Below, piece by piece: positions 54,140 to 64,000 of a stretch of DNA of 64,000 nt. The position numbers and the translations under genes were made by a program. Position 1 is the first letter of the stretch. The number at the start of each line of letters is the position of its first letter. Source of the DNA: Apiosordaria backusii. Taxonomy: Eukaryota > Ascomycota > Sordariomycetes > Sordariales > Lasiosphaeriaceae. The stretch lies in contig JAUKTV010000004.1 of the NCBI GenBank assembly GCA_030549205.1, positions 2,232,001 through 2,296,000 on the forward strand. Reading direction: 5' to 3'. The notes below the pieces were generated by a model, which worked only from the letters and a program-made list of their open reading frames with translations, ran no database searches and was not told the origin of the DNA.

Positions 54140-55142
54140 CTATGACGGGGTAACAGCAGCCTTGCTACTCTTTCTCCTCTTGAGCTTCCCCGGCCCGCCA
54201 GGGGTTTTGGGACTCTTGGTTTCCTTCCCAGTTGGCTTTGACGTGAGAGGGCTGTCGCCCATTTTGGTATTAATTGTTGGGAGTTTGACTGGCAAGGGCT
54301 TGGCAGCCGCGGCCGCAGAAAGGTTGACTTTGGCTCGCCCGGTGGAGGAGAGGTGGAATTCGCCCGGACGGCCGGTGATGGGGTTTTCGTCCATGTACTG
54401 GTCGCCGTATTGCTCATGAATAAAGAGAGCTTCTTCGAAGTCGCGGGTGGTGGGGAGACCGACGTCACTCCGTTGTCGTGATTCCTGTGACTGTTGTTGA
54501 GTTGAAGCTGCGATAGCTTTTAGGGGATTGGAACCGGTGGTGGCGTTCAAGGGTTGGTTGTAGACTCGACCAGCTGAAGGAGACCAGGTTTGGACGGAGG
54601 CTGATGATGGGAGGATATTGCTGACGAAGTTGGATATGGTCGCCTACCGAGTTGGAAACAAGATCGTTAGCCTCAATTTCATGCCCATCTGAAGGAAGCA
54701 GCAAACTCACGAGTCGAGCACTCATGATGTCGGCGAAGCTGGGCGCCATGTGGATGTGCTCTCCTACGATGTAGTATACAGAGTGAACGGATATCTCGTC
54801 GTCCTCGCCCTCTCTTCTCTTGCGCCGCGTCTGCTTGTTGATGACCCAGACGCCAGTTCCTGCGCCAGGACCAGTCTCGGCAGGCTCCTGGGCAACGATG
54901 AACTCGAGGCCTGACATGGTTCGCAAGCGGCCCTCGAAAGCCTCTCGAGTAGCCAGGAACTGCATCATGTTAGGATTGTTGAGACCCTGCTGGAAGAGAA
55001 CCTCATTGTTGGATGTCTTGTCGTAAAAAGGCGAGGTAGCAAAGTAGTAGAGCACACTGTTGTTGTGGATGCCTCCCTCGAACTCGACTGGGCCAGTGAA
55101 GCGGATCTCGTCCAGAGGATCGCTTCTGGAGGAGGTTGCCAT
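54140..55142 (-). CDS. med6: Mediator complex subunit 6 (Med6)
   Basis: Two exons (55142-54711, 54643-54140; 67-nt intron) give 311 aa. Med6 is a conserved head-module subunit of the RNA polymerase II Mediator. The Med6 domain covers about residues 20-160: VLYYFATSPFYDKTSNNE, FLATREAFEGRLRTMSGLEF, then a variable loop with WVINKQTRRKR, and YYIVGEHIHMAPSFADIMSARL, which is the family hallmark. The C-terminal half is low-complexity, basic at the end (KLKRRKSSKAA). The gene is divergent from the MMTAG2-like gene, 396 bases between starts. Confidence 0.95.
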
Positions 55143-55538
55143 TGTGCGATCTGGTTTGAGTCTTTGACTAGCGATAAGTTCGGGTAAGCTACTCGTGAGA
55201 AATTAAGGTAGAAGTGAGAATGCTGTCGGTCAGATCGAGGTGTTGGCTGGAGAAGATGGATGTAAAGTTTGAGAGTCGAATCGAATTTCAATCACGCTGG
55301 AGCTTCAGCACCTGTAATGATGGTCGTAGCTCCCCCGCCGTCTTCCAGAACGTTGGGAAAGTGGGGCAACCTGCAAGCCAGGATGCGCCTTCTTGGCAAC
55401 TGCCCAAGTTCACGGCTTTCTGACGTCGCGACTTCCTCCTGTCAATATGCAATTCAATAACTAGAAGTTGCGACTCTGCGACCGCCTCACCTTGCAACCT
55501 TCGCCCCTCGCAATCGCCAGTAACAGCCCAGATATACA
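55143..55538. promoter_or_regulatory. divergent promoter region med6 / MMTAG2-like
   Basis: 396 bases between opposite start codons. Both promoters must be here. No specific element recognised. Confidence 0.5.
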
Positions 55539-56414
55539 ATGGACCTTCTTTCCACAGTCCGCAAAAGCGGCTCCCGCGGCGGCGTCAACTTCTCATGGGA
55601 CGAGGTAGCCACCTCCGCCCACAGAGAGAACTACCTAGGCCATTCCCTCAAAGCCCCGCCCGGTCGCTGGGCCAAAGGCAGAGATCTGAACTGGTATGCG
55701 AAAGCCAACCCAACAGCCGCCGACTCGAACGAGACAGAAGAAGAACGAGCAGCCCGTGAGCGTCGCGACGAAATCCGGAAGATCAAGGAGGCAGAGGAGG
55801 ATGCGATCGCCAAGGCTTTGGGGTTACCGCCTCCAGTGAGAAATGTTAGCGGCGCGAATGCGGTGGAGGTATCATCAGATGGAACACCAGGGAGCGTAGT
55901 CAAGGGTGCTGAGAGGGGACCTCTGCCGAAGGAAGAGGAGGAGCAGGACAGGAGGGAATCAAAGGCGCCACGCGACGGAGGGAACAGAGGGGACAGAGGG
56001 GACAGGGAACATAGACACCGGCATCGCCATCGTGACCGGGACGAGGACTCAGAAAGGCGGCACAAGAGAAGGCACAGAAGCCGGGATGGGCACCGCGATC
56101 GCAGTCAAAGCAGAGACCGAAGGAGGGACAGATCCGTGGAGGCGGGAGACAGAGAGCGGAGACATCGCCGGAGAAGTCGCAGCCCCGAACGCGATAGTGG
56201 CAGGCATGAAATCAAGCGAGAGCGCGACGATGATGCCCGATATGGCCGCAGAATAAAGCAAGAGGACGACGACGAACCCAGATTCAGCCGCAGCCATGGT
56301 CAGCGCAGACACCGGAGTAGGAGTCGCAGCAGGAACAGGGATCGAGAAAGGGACAGCTATGAGAGGTCCAGGCAGCATGACCGCCACCGCAGCAGAAGTC
56401 GGGAACGACGCTGA
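55539..56414 (+). CDS. MMTAG2-like (kinase phosphorylation domain) nuclear protein
   Basis: A single exon of 291 codons. The N-terminal ~90 residues match the Mmtag/kinase-phosphorylation domain: GGVNFSWDEVATSAHRENYLGHSLKAPPGRWAKGRDLNWY, followed by an acidic/basic helix (EEERAARERRDEIRKIKEAEEDAIAKALG) that in animal C1orf35/MMTAG2 precedes the charged tail. The rest is extremely Arg/Asp/His/Ser rich with RD, RS and HRHRH repeats, as in splicing-associated nuclear-speckle proteins. The molecular role is not established in any organism known to me; a link to mRNA processing is inferred from the RS/RD tail. Confidence 0.88.
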   Translation: MDLLSTVRKSGSRGGVNFSWDEVATSAHRENYLGHSLKAPPGRWAKGRDLNWYAKANPTAADSNETEEERAARERRDEIRKIKEAEEDAIAKALGLPPPVRNVSGANAVEVSSDGTPGSVVKGAERGPLPKEEEEQDRRESKAPRDGGNRGDRGDREHRHRHRHRDRDEDSERRHKRRHRSRDGHRDRSQSRDRRRDRSVEAGDRERRHRRRSRSPERDSGRHEIKRERDDDARYGRRIKQEDDDEPRFSRSHGQRRHRSRSRSRNRDRERDSYERSRQHDRHRSRSRERR

Positions 56415-56619
56415 GCCTGTATTCCCAAAATAATTCTCACTTTGACAACATTTCAGCGATGTCTTTGGGTCAGATTTTCACAGGCATTGACTCAGCAGAT
56501 GAATTAACGATATCATGTTCTTCATGTCTCATAAAAAGCTACGACCAGCCGCCTGATATTCGGCTCCAAATTCTGTGCTTGCTGGCTTAAACATCCCAAT
56601 TCCCAACTCACCATACAGC

Positions 56620-58309
56620 TCACGGGCCAGCAACATCCTTCTTCGCGAGCTTGGCCCGCTCACCATAAGCCTTGGTAGCATAGTCACCGCCGTGTACAAT
56701 CAGATCCTCGGGCTTGTAGTCAAACTTGCCCGAGAGGTAGCTCTCCAAGATGGACTTGGTTCCAAGAGCATAACGCTTCTGCGCATCGAGCGAAGTGCCC
56801 GACATGTGGGGGACCATGGCGTTGCCACCACCGAAGGGGTTCTTGGCCGTCCGCAATACGTGGTCGGCGGGAGCGGGCTGAGGGAACCAGACATCACCAC
56901 CATAGCCGCGGAGGTGGCCGGTCTTGAGGGCCTCAGCGACATCCTCCTTGACGACGATGGCGCCACGGGCGGTGTTGACGAGCCACGAACCTATTTTATC
57001 TGTTAGCTACCATCTTTCGAAACTGTCAGGCGAAGGGAAACATACCAGGCTTCATCTTGGCAATCAAATCCTTGTTAAACAACCCCTTGGTCTTCTCATG
57101 AAGAGGGCAGTTGATAGTAACAACATCGCACTGCGCAAGCATCTCCTCGAGGTTCTCCACCCTGCGGCAGCCAATCTCCTTCTCCTTCTCAGGGCTCAGA
57201 GGCTGGTAGTCGTAGTAGAGAAGCTCCTTGCAGTCGAACGCCCTCAGGCGGCGGAGCACACGCTCACCGATGCGGCCCACAGCAACGGTACCGACGACCT
57301 TGCCCTCGAGATCAAACTCGTTCTTGGCCGCCTCGGCAACGTCCCAACGGCCTTGCTCAATCATCTCGTGAGCTGGCACAAAGTTCCGGACGAGGACAAG
57401 GATAGTCATGACGACGTGCTCAGCGACGGAGACAACGTTGGATCCGGTGACTTCGGCCACGGTGATACCACCGTTGGTCTTGTTGGCGGCGTTGAGGTCC
57501 ACATGGTCAGACCCGATACCGGCTGTGATGGCGAGCTTGAGCTTCTTTGCTTTGGCGAGACGCTCGGCGGTGAGGTAGCCGGGGTGGAATCTACATATAT
57601 GTATATCAGCATCAAGTTCTCTCCTCATAAACAATACTTCGTGGGGGAAACAGACGGAGTAGTAATAATAACTTCGGCGTCCACAAGCTCCTTGTCAAAA
57701 GTCGAGTTCTCGCCCTCCTTGTCAGAAGTCGTTACGAGAGTGTGACCTTGATCCTCGAGCCACTTGCGGATTCCGAGCTCGTTCTCGGTTGTGCCGAGGA
57801 GACCAGGGACCTATTTTTGTGTTCCGTCAGCATTTCATGTCACTCCAAACTACCCCACACCTATGGTTCTCGAAAGATGCTGCCTGCATGCCGGCACCGC
57901 GAAGAAAGACGGCACGGGATGGTCATCCCGCGTTGCGTGCCCCACTTCCCCGAATGTATGCCGAGACACTACACACTTGTCGAGTTACCCCAGACACCAC
58001 ACCCCGCATTTGACATTCCTCGATTGACACCGTGGATATTGATGGGGGGTGGGTTCCTTCAATGGAATTGACCCGTGAGATGGGGGGATAGGAAAAGGGG
58101 GATTGGCCTACCTCCTCAGCGTGTTTCCCACCATCGTACAAGACCGCGAGCACTTTGACCTTTTCACGTTGCGTGGTTAGCAGGCGAGCTCCTAGTGAGT
58201 GTTGTTGAAAAAGCGAGCGAGGACGAGGAATGATCGACGAATGAGGAAGGGACGATCGAAGGGAGGGGAGGGCAGAACGAGAAGCAAGACGGGGGAGGAA
58301 AAATACCAT
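56620..58309 (-). CDS. fdh: NAD-dependent formate dehydrogenase
   Basis: Four exons (58309-58112, 57810-57656, 57590-57046, 56990-56620) give 422 aa. The enzyme oxidises formate to CO2 with NAD+, detoxifying formate from methanol, oxalate or one-carbon metabolism. The first ~50 residues (MVFFLPRLASRSALP...RLLTTQ) form a probable mitochondrial presequence. Conserved blocks: PFHPGYLTAERL, AGIGSDHVDLNAA, GSNVVSVAEHVVMTILVLVRNF, the Rossmann loop GTVAVGRIGERV (the family form with AVG), the catalytic Arg in NTARGA and the catalytic His in PHMSGTSLDAQ. The first intron is 301 nt, about four times the local norm. An ATG further upstream (58387) is in frame, but the segment between looks like 5' UTR. 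Confidence 0.95.
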
Positions 58310-60562
58310 TTTGACTGATTTATCGAAGAACTGTTTTCTTGGGTTTGATATGTAAACGTATGAGAACCAAGCGTGAAGGTTCAACAAGAGCGGGAGTAGT
58401 GATCTCTTTATAGACCTATTTCAACCGGAGGACTCGGCAGACGGGATCGTATATATACGTCTCGGTTGGTTTCTCGATGAGGAAAGGATGGGACGGGACG
58501 TGTGTGGTGTGGTGCTCGTGTGTAAGTGGTACTGCTACCGTTTACTGTTGCCTTTGACACACACCGAGGGGTAATCGGAACTGAATATAGAACTGAATGA
58601 AGAATGAGGAGAAGCTTCGATCTTTGAGGAGGGGAAGAGGCAGTGAAGTATTTATGCAACGGTTGACTTTCCCCTTCTCGCTCTGTCTGGCCAATTAGTT
58701 TCCGCCGAGAGCTACTGGTGATCATCTGCCTGTCTAACTCCTTCCATTCCCCCCTCGCCTTTCGCTCGATCGTGTATCACCTTCGATCATTCCCGAAGCT
58801 CGAACGGTATTCCCCTCACCTAGAAAGGAAAAGGAAGGGGGTAACGGTACGTACATGCAGCATGCGGTTGGCTGATCCTAGTGGCGGGAGGGAGTAAGGG
58901 GTTCGGGAATGTGGAACAGATGTTCTCCAATTCATGCAGCTGAAGAGTCACTGCTGATGAATGGGATGGTATTTGCCAATCTATTTCCTATTCGTCAATT
59001 GGAATTTGTGAACGGGTGTTCCTCCAAACTACTCATGACCGGGAAAGAGCAAGCTCGATTCACATGAATGGACTTACCTGGTGAACACGTGGAGATCCAG
59101 TGGTGTTCTTGAGCAGACAGCAAGCCGGCAATTAGCTGGCAGTAGAAGGTATGAAGAAAAAGGTTCAATTACCACATCCGTTGTTCATTCTAAAACATCC
59201 CTCCTACAGGTAGTCGGCCGTTGAGCTCCGTTGCCCATCATCTTTCGTCCGATCCCGATCTCTAATTCATACAGCACGTTAACTCGGCCCCTCAAGGTCC
59301 TCACACTAAACCAACTACCCCTCACATAATTCTCCCATCATCCCATCTGAGTGACATCTGCAACCACCGGTTCAGCCGGTCAGTTGATTTCCCGTGGTTT
59401 ACCTTCGCCTGCAGGGTGCGCGCTTGAATTCCCATTCTTCGGTACTTCAGTTGAACGGACTCTCGGTGTTCGCTCGGCATTGCCCCCCCCAAGCAAACTA
59501 AAGGTACGAACCCCCTTACGTCCGCTCGCCTCCCCCTCCCCCGCTTTCTTGCTTGTGCGTCGTTCCTCAATGACGCTCCGAAGCGGGGTAACGTAGGAAA
59601 GGTGGCTAACGTCGGCCTCATCCATTCACTCTCCATTCATCATTATTATGTGTTGCATTACGGTTCAGCATAGGAGCTTATCAATTGTATCTTCGGCGCT
59701 ATTGAACCCCATGGTTCACCATTCTTGAAGTAGAAGTTGTGGTTTCGTTTGCCAACTGTGCTGTGTGTAAGTGCAAGCCAAACATTGCGGGGTAAATTCA
59801 CCCAAAACAGCTAATTCACAACAACAATCTTGCTTCAATTCAGGGGTAGTAATCAGACACCTCGACAGATTTGACAAACAGAGGTATCCCAATTAGCGCC
59901 TGTCGACTTTCTAATGACAATATGATTTGCCGTCAAACGAGAACGCAAAGACACCGGGCAACCACCGAGACTAATATCCCATGTCTGTAGGTATCCTTAC
60001 ACATTCCCATTACAGCCGTGAACTGGGCCCAACACAGTGAGAACTGGAGTTCGTCGTAAATCCGAGGTTTCATACCTATTGTCCCGAACTCATCGCCAGT
60101 TGTCCCACATCTCGTTGTGCGGGTAAACGTGTGAAATAAGTTGCTGGGTAAATTTACCCACAAGCACCCGTTCGCTGACTACTCAGGGGCAGCCTGTCAC
60201 AGCTGCTCAGGGGTAATGGCTTATGACGATATCTGAGTGCTCACCATGTTCGCTCCTCGCCTTTACACATACCAAACGACCACCACCCCGAGCATCACCG
60301 AAACTAAATGTATTCCCATATACACTACCCTTGTAATACACTAATCCCAAAAGTGACACCCGAACCCTTTACTCCCGAATCCCATCCCTTACCCCCTTGT
60401 CCTGAACTCCTCGCAAAGCCCAGAAAGAAAACAATGCTCCATGCTCATGCTAGCCTAACCCCCCTTTCCCTCTCTTGTCTAGCCCAGAACTCCAATCATG
60501 AGACCGTGATGAATCCAGCTCTTCTCTTTGTCTCCTCTATCCATAAACCCCTTTCAGGCGTC
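58310..60562. other. 2.2-kb intergenic region upstream of fdh
   Basis: The longest gene-free stretch. The part next to 58309 is the fdh promoter. The rest has only short frames without motifs. Repeated words such as GGGGTAA/TTACCC (59790, 60150, 60210) and CCCC-rich words occur but do not form a clear repeat. No tRNA or transposon is seen. Confidence 0.5.
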
Positions 60563-63500
60563 TCACCAAAAACTAGCCCCATTACTCCTCGGCTGTCCAA
60601 ACCGGCCCTCACTATACGGCGGCGGCGGCGCACTCTGCTGGGTCTCACTCCTTGAAAGACCTTGTCCTCCCCTACTGCTTGGTCTTGGTGCTGCTGATGC
60701 CGCCGTGGATGGCAACGCCAAACCAGCCCCGGCAGTCCCGGCCCCATTCTCACCCTCAGCCATCCAACCCACCGCCTTGGCCATCATACTCGGAAAGTAC
60801 TGCTGAATAAACGACTCCCTATTATTCTTATCATTAGCCCCTATTTCCCAAGAATCGCAGCAAGAAAGAAAACTTACGTGTAATAACTATGCTGCGAATC
60901 ATGCGGCTTCACCAAATTATGCGCCAGCTCATGCGCAAGCACAACCCACCACCAAGTCGTAGCCTCCACCTTCTTCTGTCCTCCCAGTACTAGTCCCCTA
61001 CCACCACTACTCCCCTGCTGGACACGATGAAGCTGGTTAAAGAACCTCAAATTGCAAAAGATGCTCCCATTGGCATTAAACGCAATCGTCCCACCTGTTT
61101 CATCATAGAAAATGTGAAGCGCCTTCGCCGGCAAGCGATAAATCTCCCCGCAGTCACGCAGCAAAAGCTCAAACTGCTTGATGGCGTCAATGTTGTTCGC
61201 CAAAAAAGTCGAAGCATCAACAGACAAGTCCTTCGCAACGAACACCCTCATCCCCTTGGGGGCTTCGGCAGCAAAGGTGATGTTCTGTGCCGGGGTGGTG
61301 TCGCAGTAGGTAGCCTTTTCTTTGACTTCTCGCTCCGTAGGCGGGGAGAACAAGTTGGCAGAGTCATGAGCGCGGGTCGAGTTGATTGCATTCAAGAGGT
61401 TCTGCTGAACCACCGCGGGGGAGGTGACACGGCCGTCGTCTGGTTTGTGTCCCTTGTTCTCTCCTGACGAAGAAGGACGCTTGGTATTCTGCTCCGGCTG
61501 AGACGGAGGTAGGAAATTATCGAGTTGCTTCTGCTGCTCAGAATCATCCCCAGCGTCCAACCCTAACCGCCGAGTCAAATCAGAAAAGAAACCCCTTCTA
61601 GGCCTCTGCTGTTGCGGAGGAGGGGCTAGAGCATGGTCGTCTTCAGGAGAATCTTGGAAGGCGCCCGGCATGCGATCACGAGTAGGCGTCTTGACCTCTT
61701 GACGTGCGGCCTCGGCGGCACGAGACTTTTCCCATTCCTGCTCACGTTCTTTGATCTTGATTTGCTCCGCCTCCAGTGCTTTGCGCCTCTCTTCTTCCGC
61801 GATCCGAGCCTCGGCGGCCTTTGCGCGCAAGATACGGTCGACGTTGTATCCACGATCCCGAAGTTGAAGCAAACCAAGCTTCAAGAAAGGCTCGAAAAAG
61901 ATGTAGGCAGACTGGTTGGGCCGGTTGAGAAGGAGCTGACAGATGGCCTGTCCGACTTGGTACATGTCCGGCTTGTCGTCCTTATGTTCAGCCGCAACGT
62001 AGAGAACCCAGCCGTTGTGGCCGTGGGTGCTAGCCGCGGAGCGTTTCTCTTGATGGTACTTGTTGTGGCCCTGAAGCGAACGCCTCAGCCCAACCGAAGA
62101 CACAGAGACAACCTTGAGATTTGCCTCCAGCCATCTCGCATCCCGCTTGACCAAGTCCCGCTTATCCTTCGCATATTCATGCAAGAAAATCTTGGACCGC
62201 TCAACCACATGCTTCCTCAACCACTCCGCCCCATCCTGTCTCGACCTCTGCGAGCCCACCAAAATCTCCTCCTTTACCCGACTCCCCAGATTCTCCGACC
62301 CAAGCGCCTGGTAAAAAGCCTCAAGCGTCTCGTCCTCCGGAGCACAAAGCAACGACTCCTTAAAGAGCCTATAACTGATATAATCATCCAGTATAACAAT
62401 CTCCCCCGGCGCAGCCAAAACATAATGCTTCACCGGCGCCTCCTCCTCCTCATAACTCACATCCTCCGACCCCTTCGGCTTACTAGTAGCGAGCTCCCTC
62501 GACCCCAACAACCAAGCCGCCGACCTCATCTTCTTGACCAGCTCCCTATCCTTCTTCAACGTCCCCCAGTGCTCAGCAAGAGACCTCAACAAACTCAAGT
62601 ACTTATCCGGGCTCTGCAGCACACTCAGCAACCTCGCCGGTTCGCTACACGCCAAAGTAGCAATCTCATGCTTCGTCGGCTCCGTCCTCGCACCACATTT
62701 AAACAAAAATGTATTGGCGTTCGGACCAAAGTCCACAAAGTCAAAGATGTCCCCGTACGTCGTCGAGTTGCCAAGGTAGCAGTTCTGCGGCTTCACATAG
62801 ACAATCGACTCCTCGTTCTTGCCACCATACCCCCTACCTTCTTCCTCACCACCGGGACAATAGCCGCCCTCTTCAGCTGAGTCAGGGCGTTCATGTTGAG
62901 ATCCGCCAGCCGGCTGCTAAAGTATTCGAAGAGAGTGATGGCGTTGCTACGGTCCTTGGGTGGTTTAGCAAGGAGCCTATCCACGCACAGCATGATGTTG
63001 GGGTCCCGTTGGACGCCAAACTTGGGCGCGTGGTCGTGCAGTTGTTTTCGGAGGATCTTGTACCCCAGCACCGCGGCTCGCTCGTTGACAAAACAGTGTG
63101 ACGGTGCAACCAACGCCCTGTCATCACCCTCAATGGGAAGGATAGCCTTGGGGGTCGTGGAGATGTCGAAAGCTGCATACCCATTCACCGAGTGGTTTTG
63201 AATGAAGTAGGTCATGGCGTTTCTCCGAAGTTCTTCGTCCGGTGAAGCCATCATATCAACGAGCTCAGGCACAGAGGGATAAGGGCGTAGCCCGAGCGTG
63301 GCCAGGAATCGGCCCTCTTTGCTGTTGGTTCTGAAACTACCTGGCGGTCCGGGCCACTGGAGAATAGGCAACCTCAAGGCGCGGAGGGTATTCTTGGGCT
63401 CAAACAACTCAGAAACCTTGTAAAGACGCGATGAGCCCTTGGTAGGCTCCATCCCACGAGGCCCATCCTCAGCAGGGCAGAGTGGCGACTCTTTGAGCTT

Positions 63501-64000
63501 CTTCATGTCGGCAGCAGGGATGTCAGCTTCGACGGAAGCAAGATACCTGATAAGCTCCATATGGCTCCATCGCGGGGCGGCAGCTCCTCCAGCAGAAGAG
63601 GGGGAGGGGCTCAGCAACCGCGTGAAGATTGTGTCCAGATCAACAGTCTTCCTTACACCTAGAGTCGTAAGAAACTTCTCTTTGACATTGGCACAGCCCT
63701 CCAGCGTGGGCAGGTCATCGAATAGCTTGACAGAAGGAAAGAAGGACTCGTTTGGCTTCTTCATGCCCATCTTTGTCGGCATGACCGTAATATTCCGCAA
63801 AGCCGACTCGACCGAGGACTTGGAACTTGGGCTAAGATGATCCCAACTCTTCGAAAGCACAGTCAGCACTTGTACTGCGAACGCGGAATTCTTCATAAGG
63901 TTTTGTTCCTCCTTTTGCCCAGCAGACTCAATCAAAAACCGGACCCAGGGCACTATCCCCAAAGGCTCCCAGCCCAGAGCACGCAGTTTGACCTCGGGAA
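60563..64000 (-). CDS. DUF3684-family large protein, 3' part; broken by an apparent 1-nt deletion and cut by the window end
   Basis: The terminal exon 60818-60563 joins a long exon that runs from 60878 to beyond 64000; the 5' end is outside the window. At 62830-62834 (a C run in this strand) the frame shifts: upstream reads AAIVPVVRKKVGG, downstream YGGKNEESIVYVKPQNC, restored by one extra base. More than 1100 residues are visible. In relatives the absent N-terminus carries a GHKL (Hsp90-like) ATPase domain; that is family knowledge, not seen here. A helical, Glu/Arg-rich segment (about nt 61700-61830) precedes a Pro-rich linker. Near the C-terminus is VVLAHELAHNLVKPHDSQH, a zinc-metallopeptidase-like HExxH motif. 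The cellular role is unknown. Confidence 0.82.

Noticed and set aside
1..64000. tRNA genes, rRNA, CRISPR arrays, insertion sequences
   Set aside because: I searched by eye for B-box-like motifs, direct-repeat arrays and transposase frames on both strands and found none.

Overview
This window is nuclear DNA of a filamentous ascomycete, most likely a sordariomycete of the Sordariales. The signs are short GT..AG introns (mostly 50-110 nt) with CTRAY branch sites, one gene every 2.5-3 kb on alternating strands, orthologues of fungal septin Cdc12, calcineurin A, trimethyllysine dioxygenase and fungus-only families (DUF3684, DUF4748, questin-oxidase-like), and TACC/TAGGTA-rich spacers. I reconstructed 23 protein genes by joining exons across splice sites. 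In 20 of them the joined exons give a clean reading frame. The other three need exactly one extra base in a C/G run.

Layout: 1-8 kb holds a membrane-anchored GH16 glucanase (-), the splicing factor Prp45/SNW1 (-) and a p24-gamma cargo receptor (-). 8-18 kb holds a PhoD-like phosphatase (+), trimethyllysine dioxygenase (+), a sorbose-reductase-like SDR (+) and calcineurin A (+). 18-33 kb holds a USP7/Ubp15 deubiquitinase (-), a mitochondrial PDK/BCKDK-type kinase (+), septin Cdc12 (-), Pwp2 (+) and a questin-oxidase-like protein (-). 33-47 kb holds a WD40 inositol-5-phosphatase (-), a DUF4748 protein (+), a CID/RS-domain RNA-binding protein (+), Tim22 (-), a cyclase-family protein (-) and ribosomal protein L28 (-). 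47-64 kb holds proteasome chaperone PAC3 (-), DEAH helicase Dhr1/Ecm16 (+), an intronic snoRNA array, Med6 (-), an MMTAG2-like protein (+), formate dehydrogenase (-) and the 3' part of a DUF3684 gene (-) that runs off the window.

Most of these are housekeeping genes, and nothing suggests a transposon, a secondary-metabolite cluster or horizontal transfer. Ribosome biogenesis is well represented (Pwp2 and Dhr1 of the SSU processome, L28 and a C/D snoRNA array), as is mRNA splicing/processing (Prp45, CID/RS protein, MMTAG2-like).

The most interesting region is 52.1-53.6 kb, just downstream of the Dhr1 stop codon. Five related C/D-box-like RNAs and a broken sixth copy lie one per intron in a non-coding spliced host transcript that may be the 3' UTR of the helicase mRNA. 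They share a small hairpin whose loop varies between GNRA and UMAC sequences while the stem is kept. The second notable pattern is three single-base losses in C/G runs that break otherwise intact conserved genes. These are probably sequencing or consensus errors, and automated annotation would split or mis-splice the genes.
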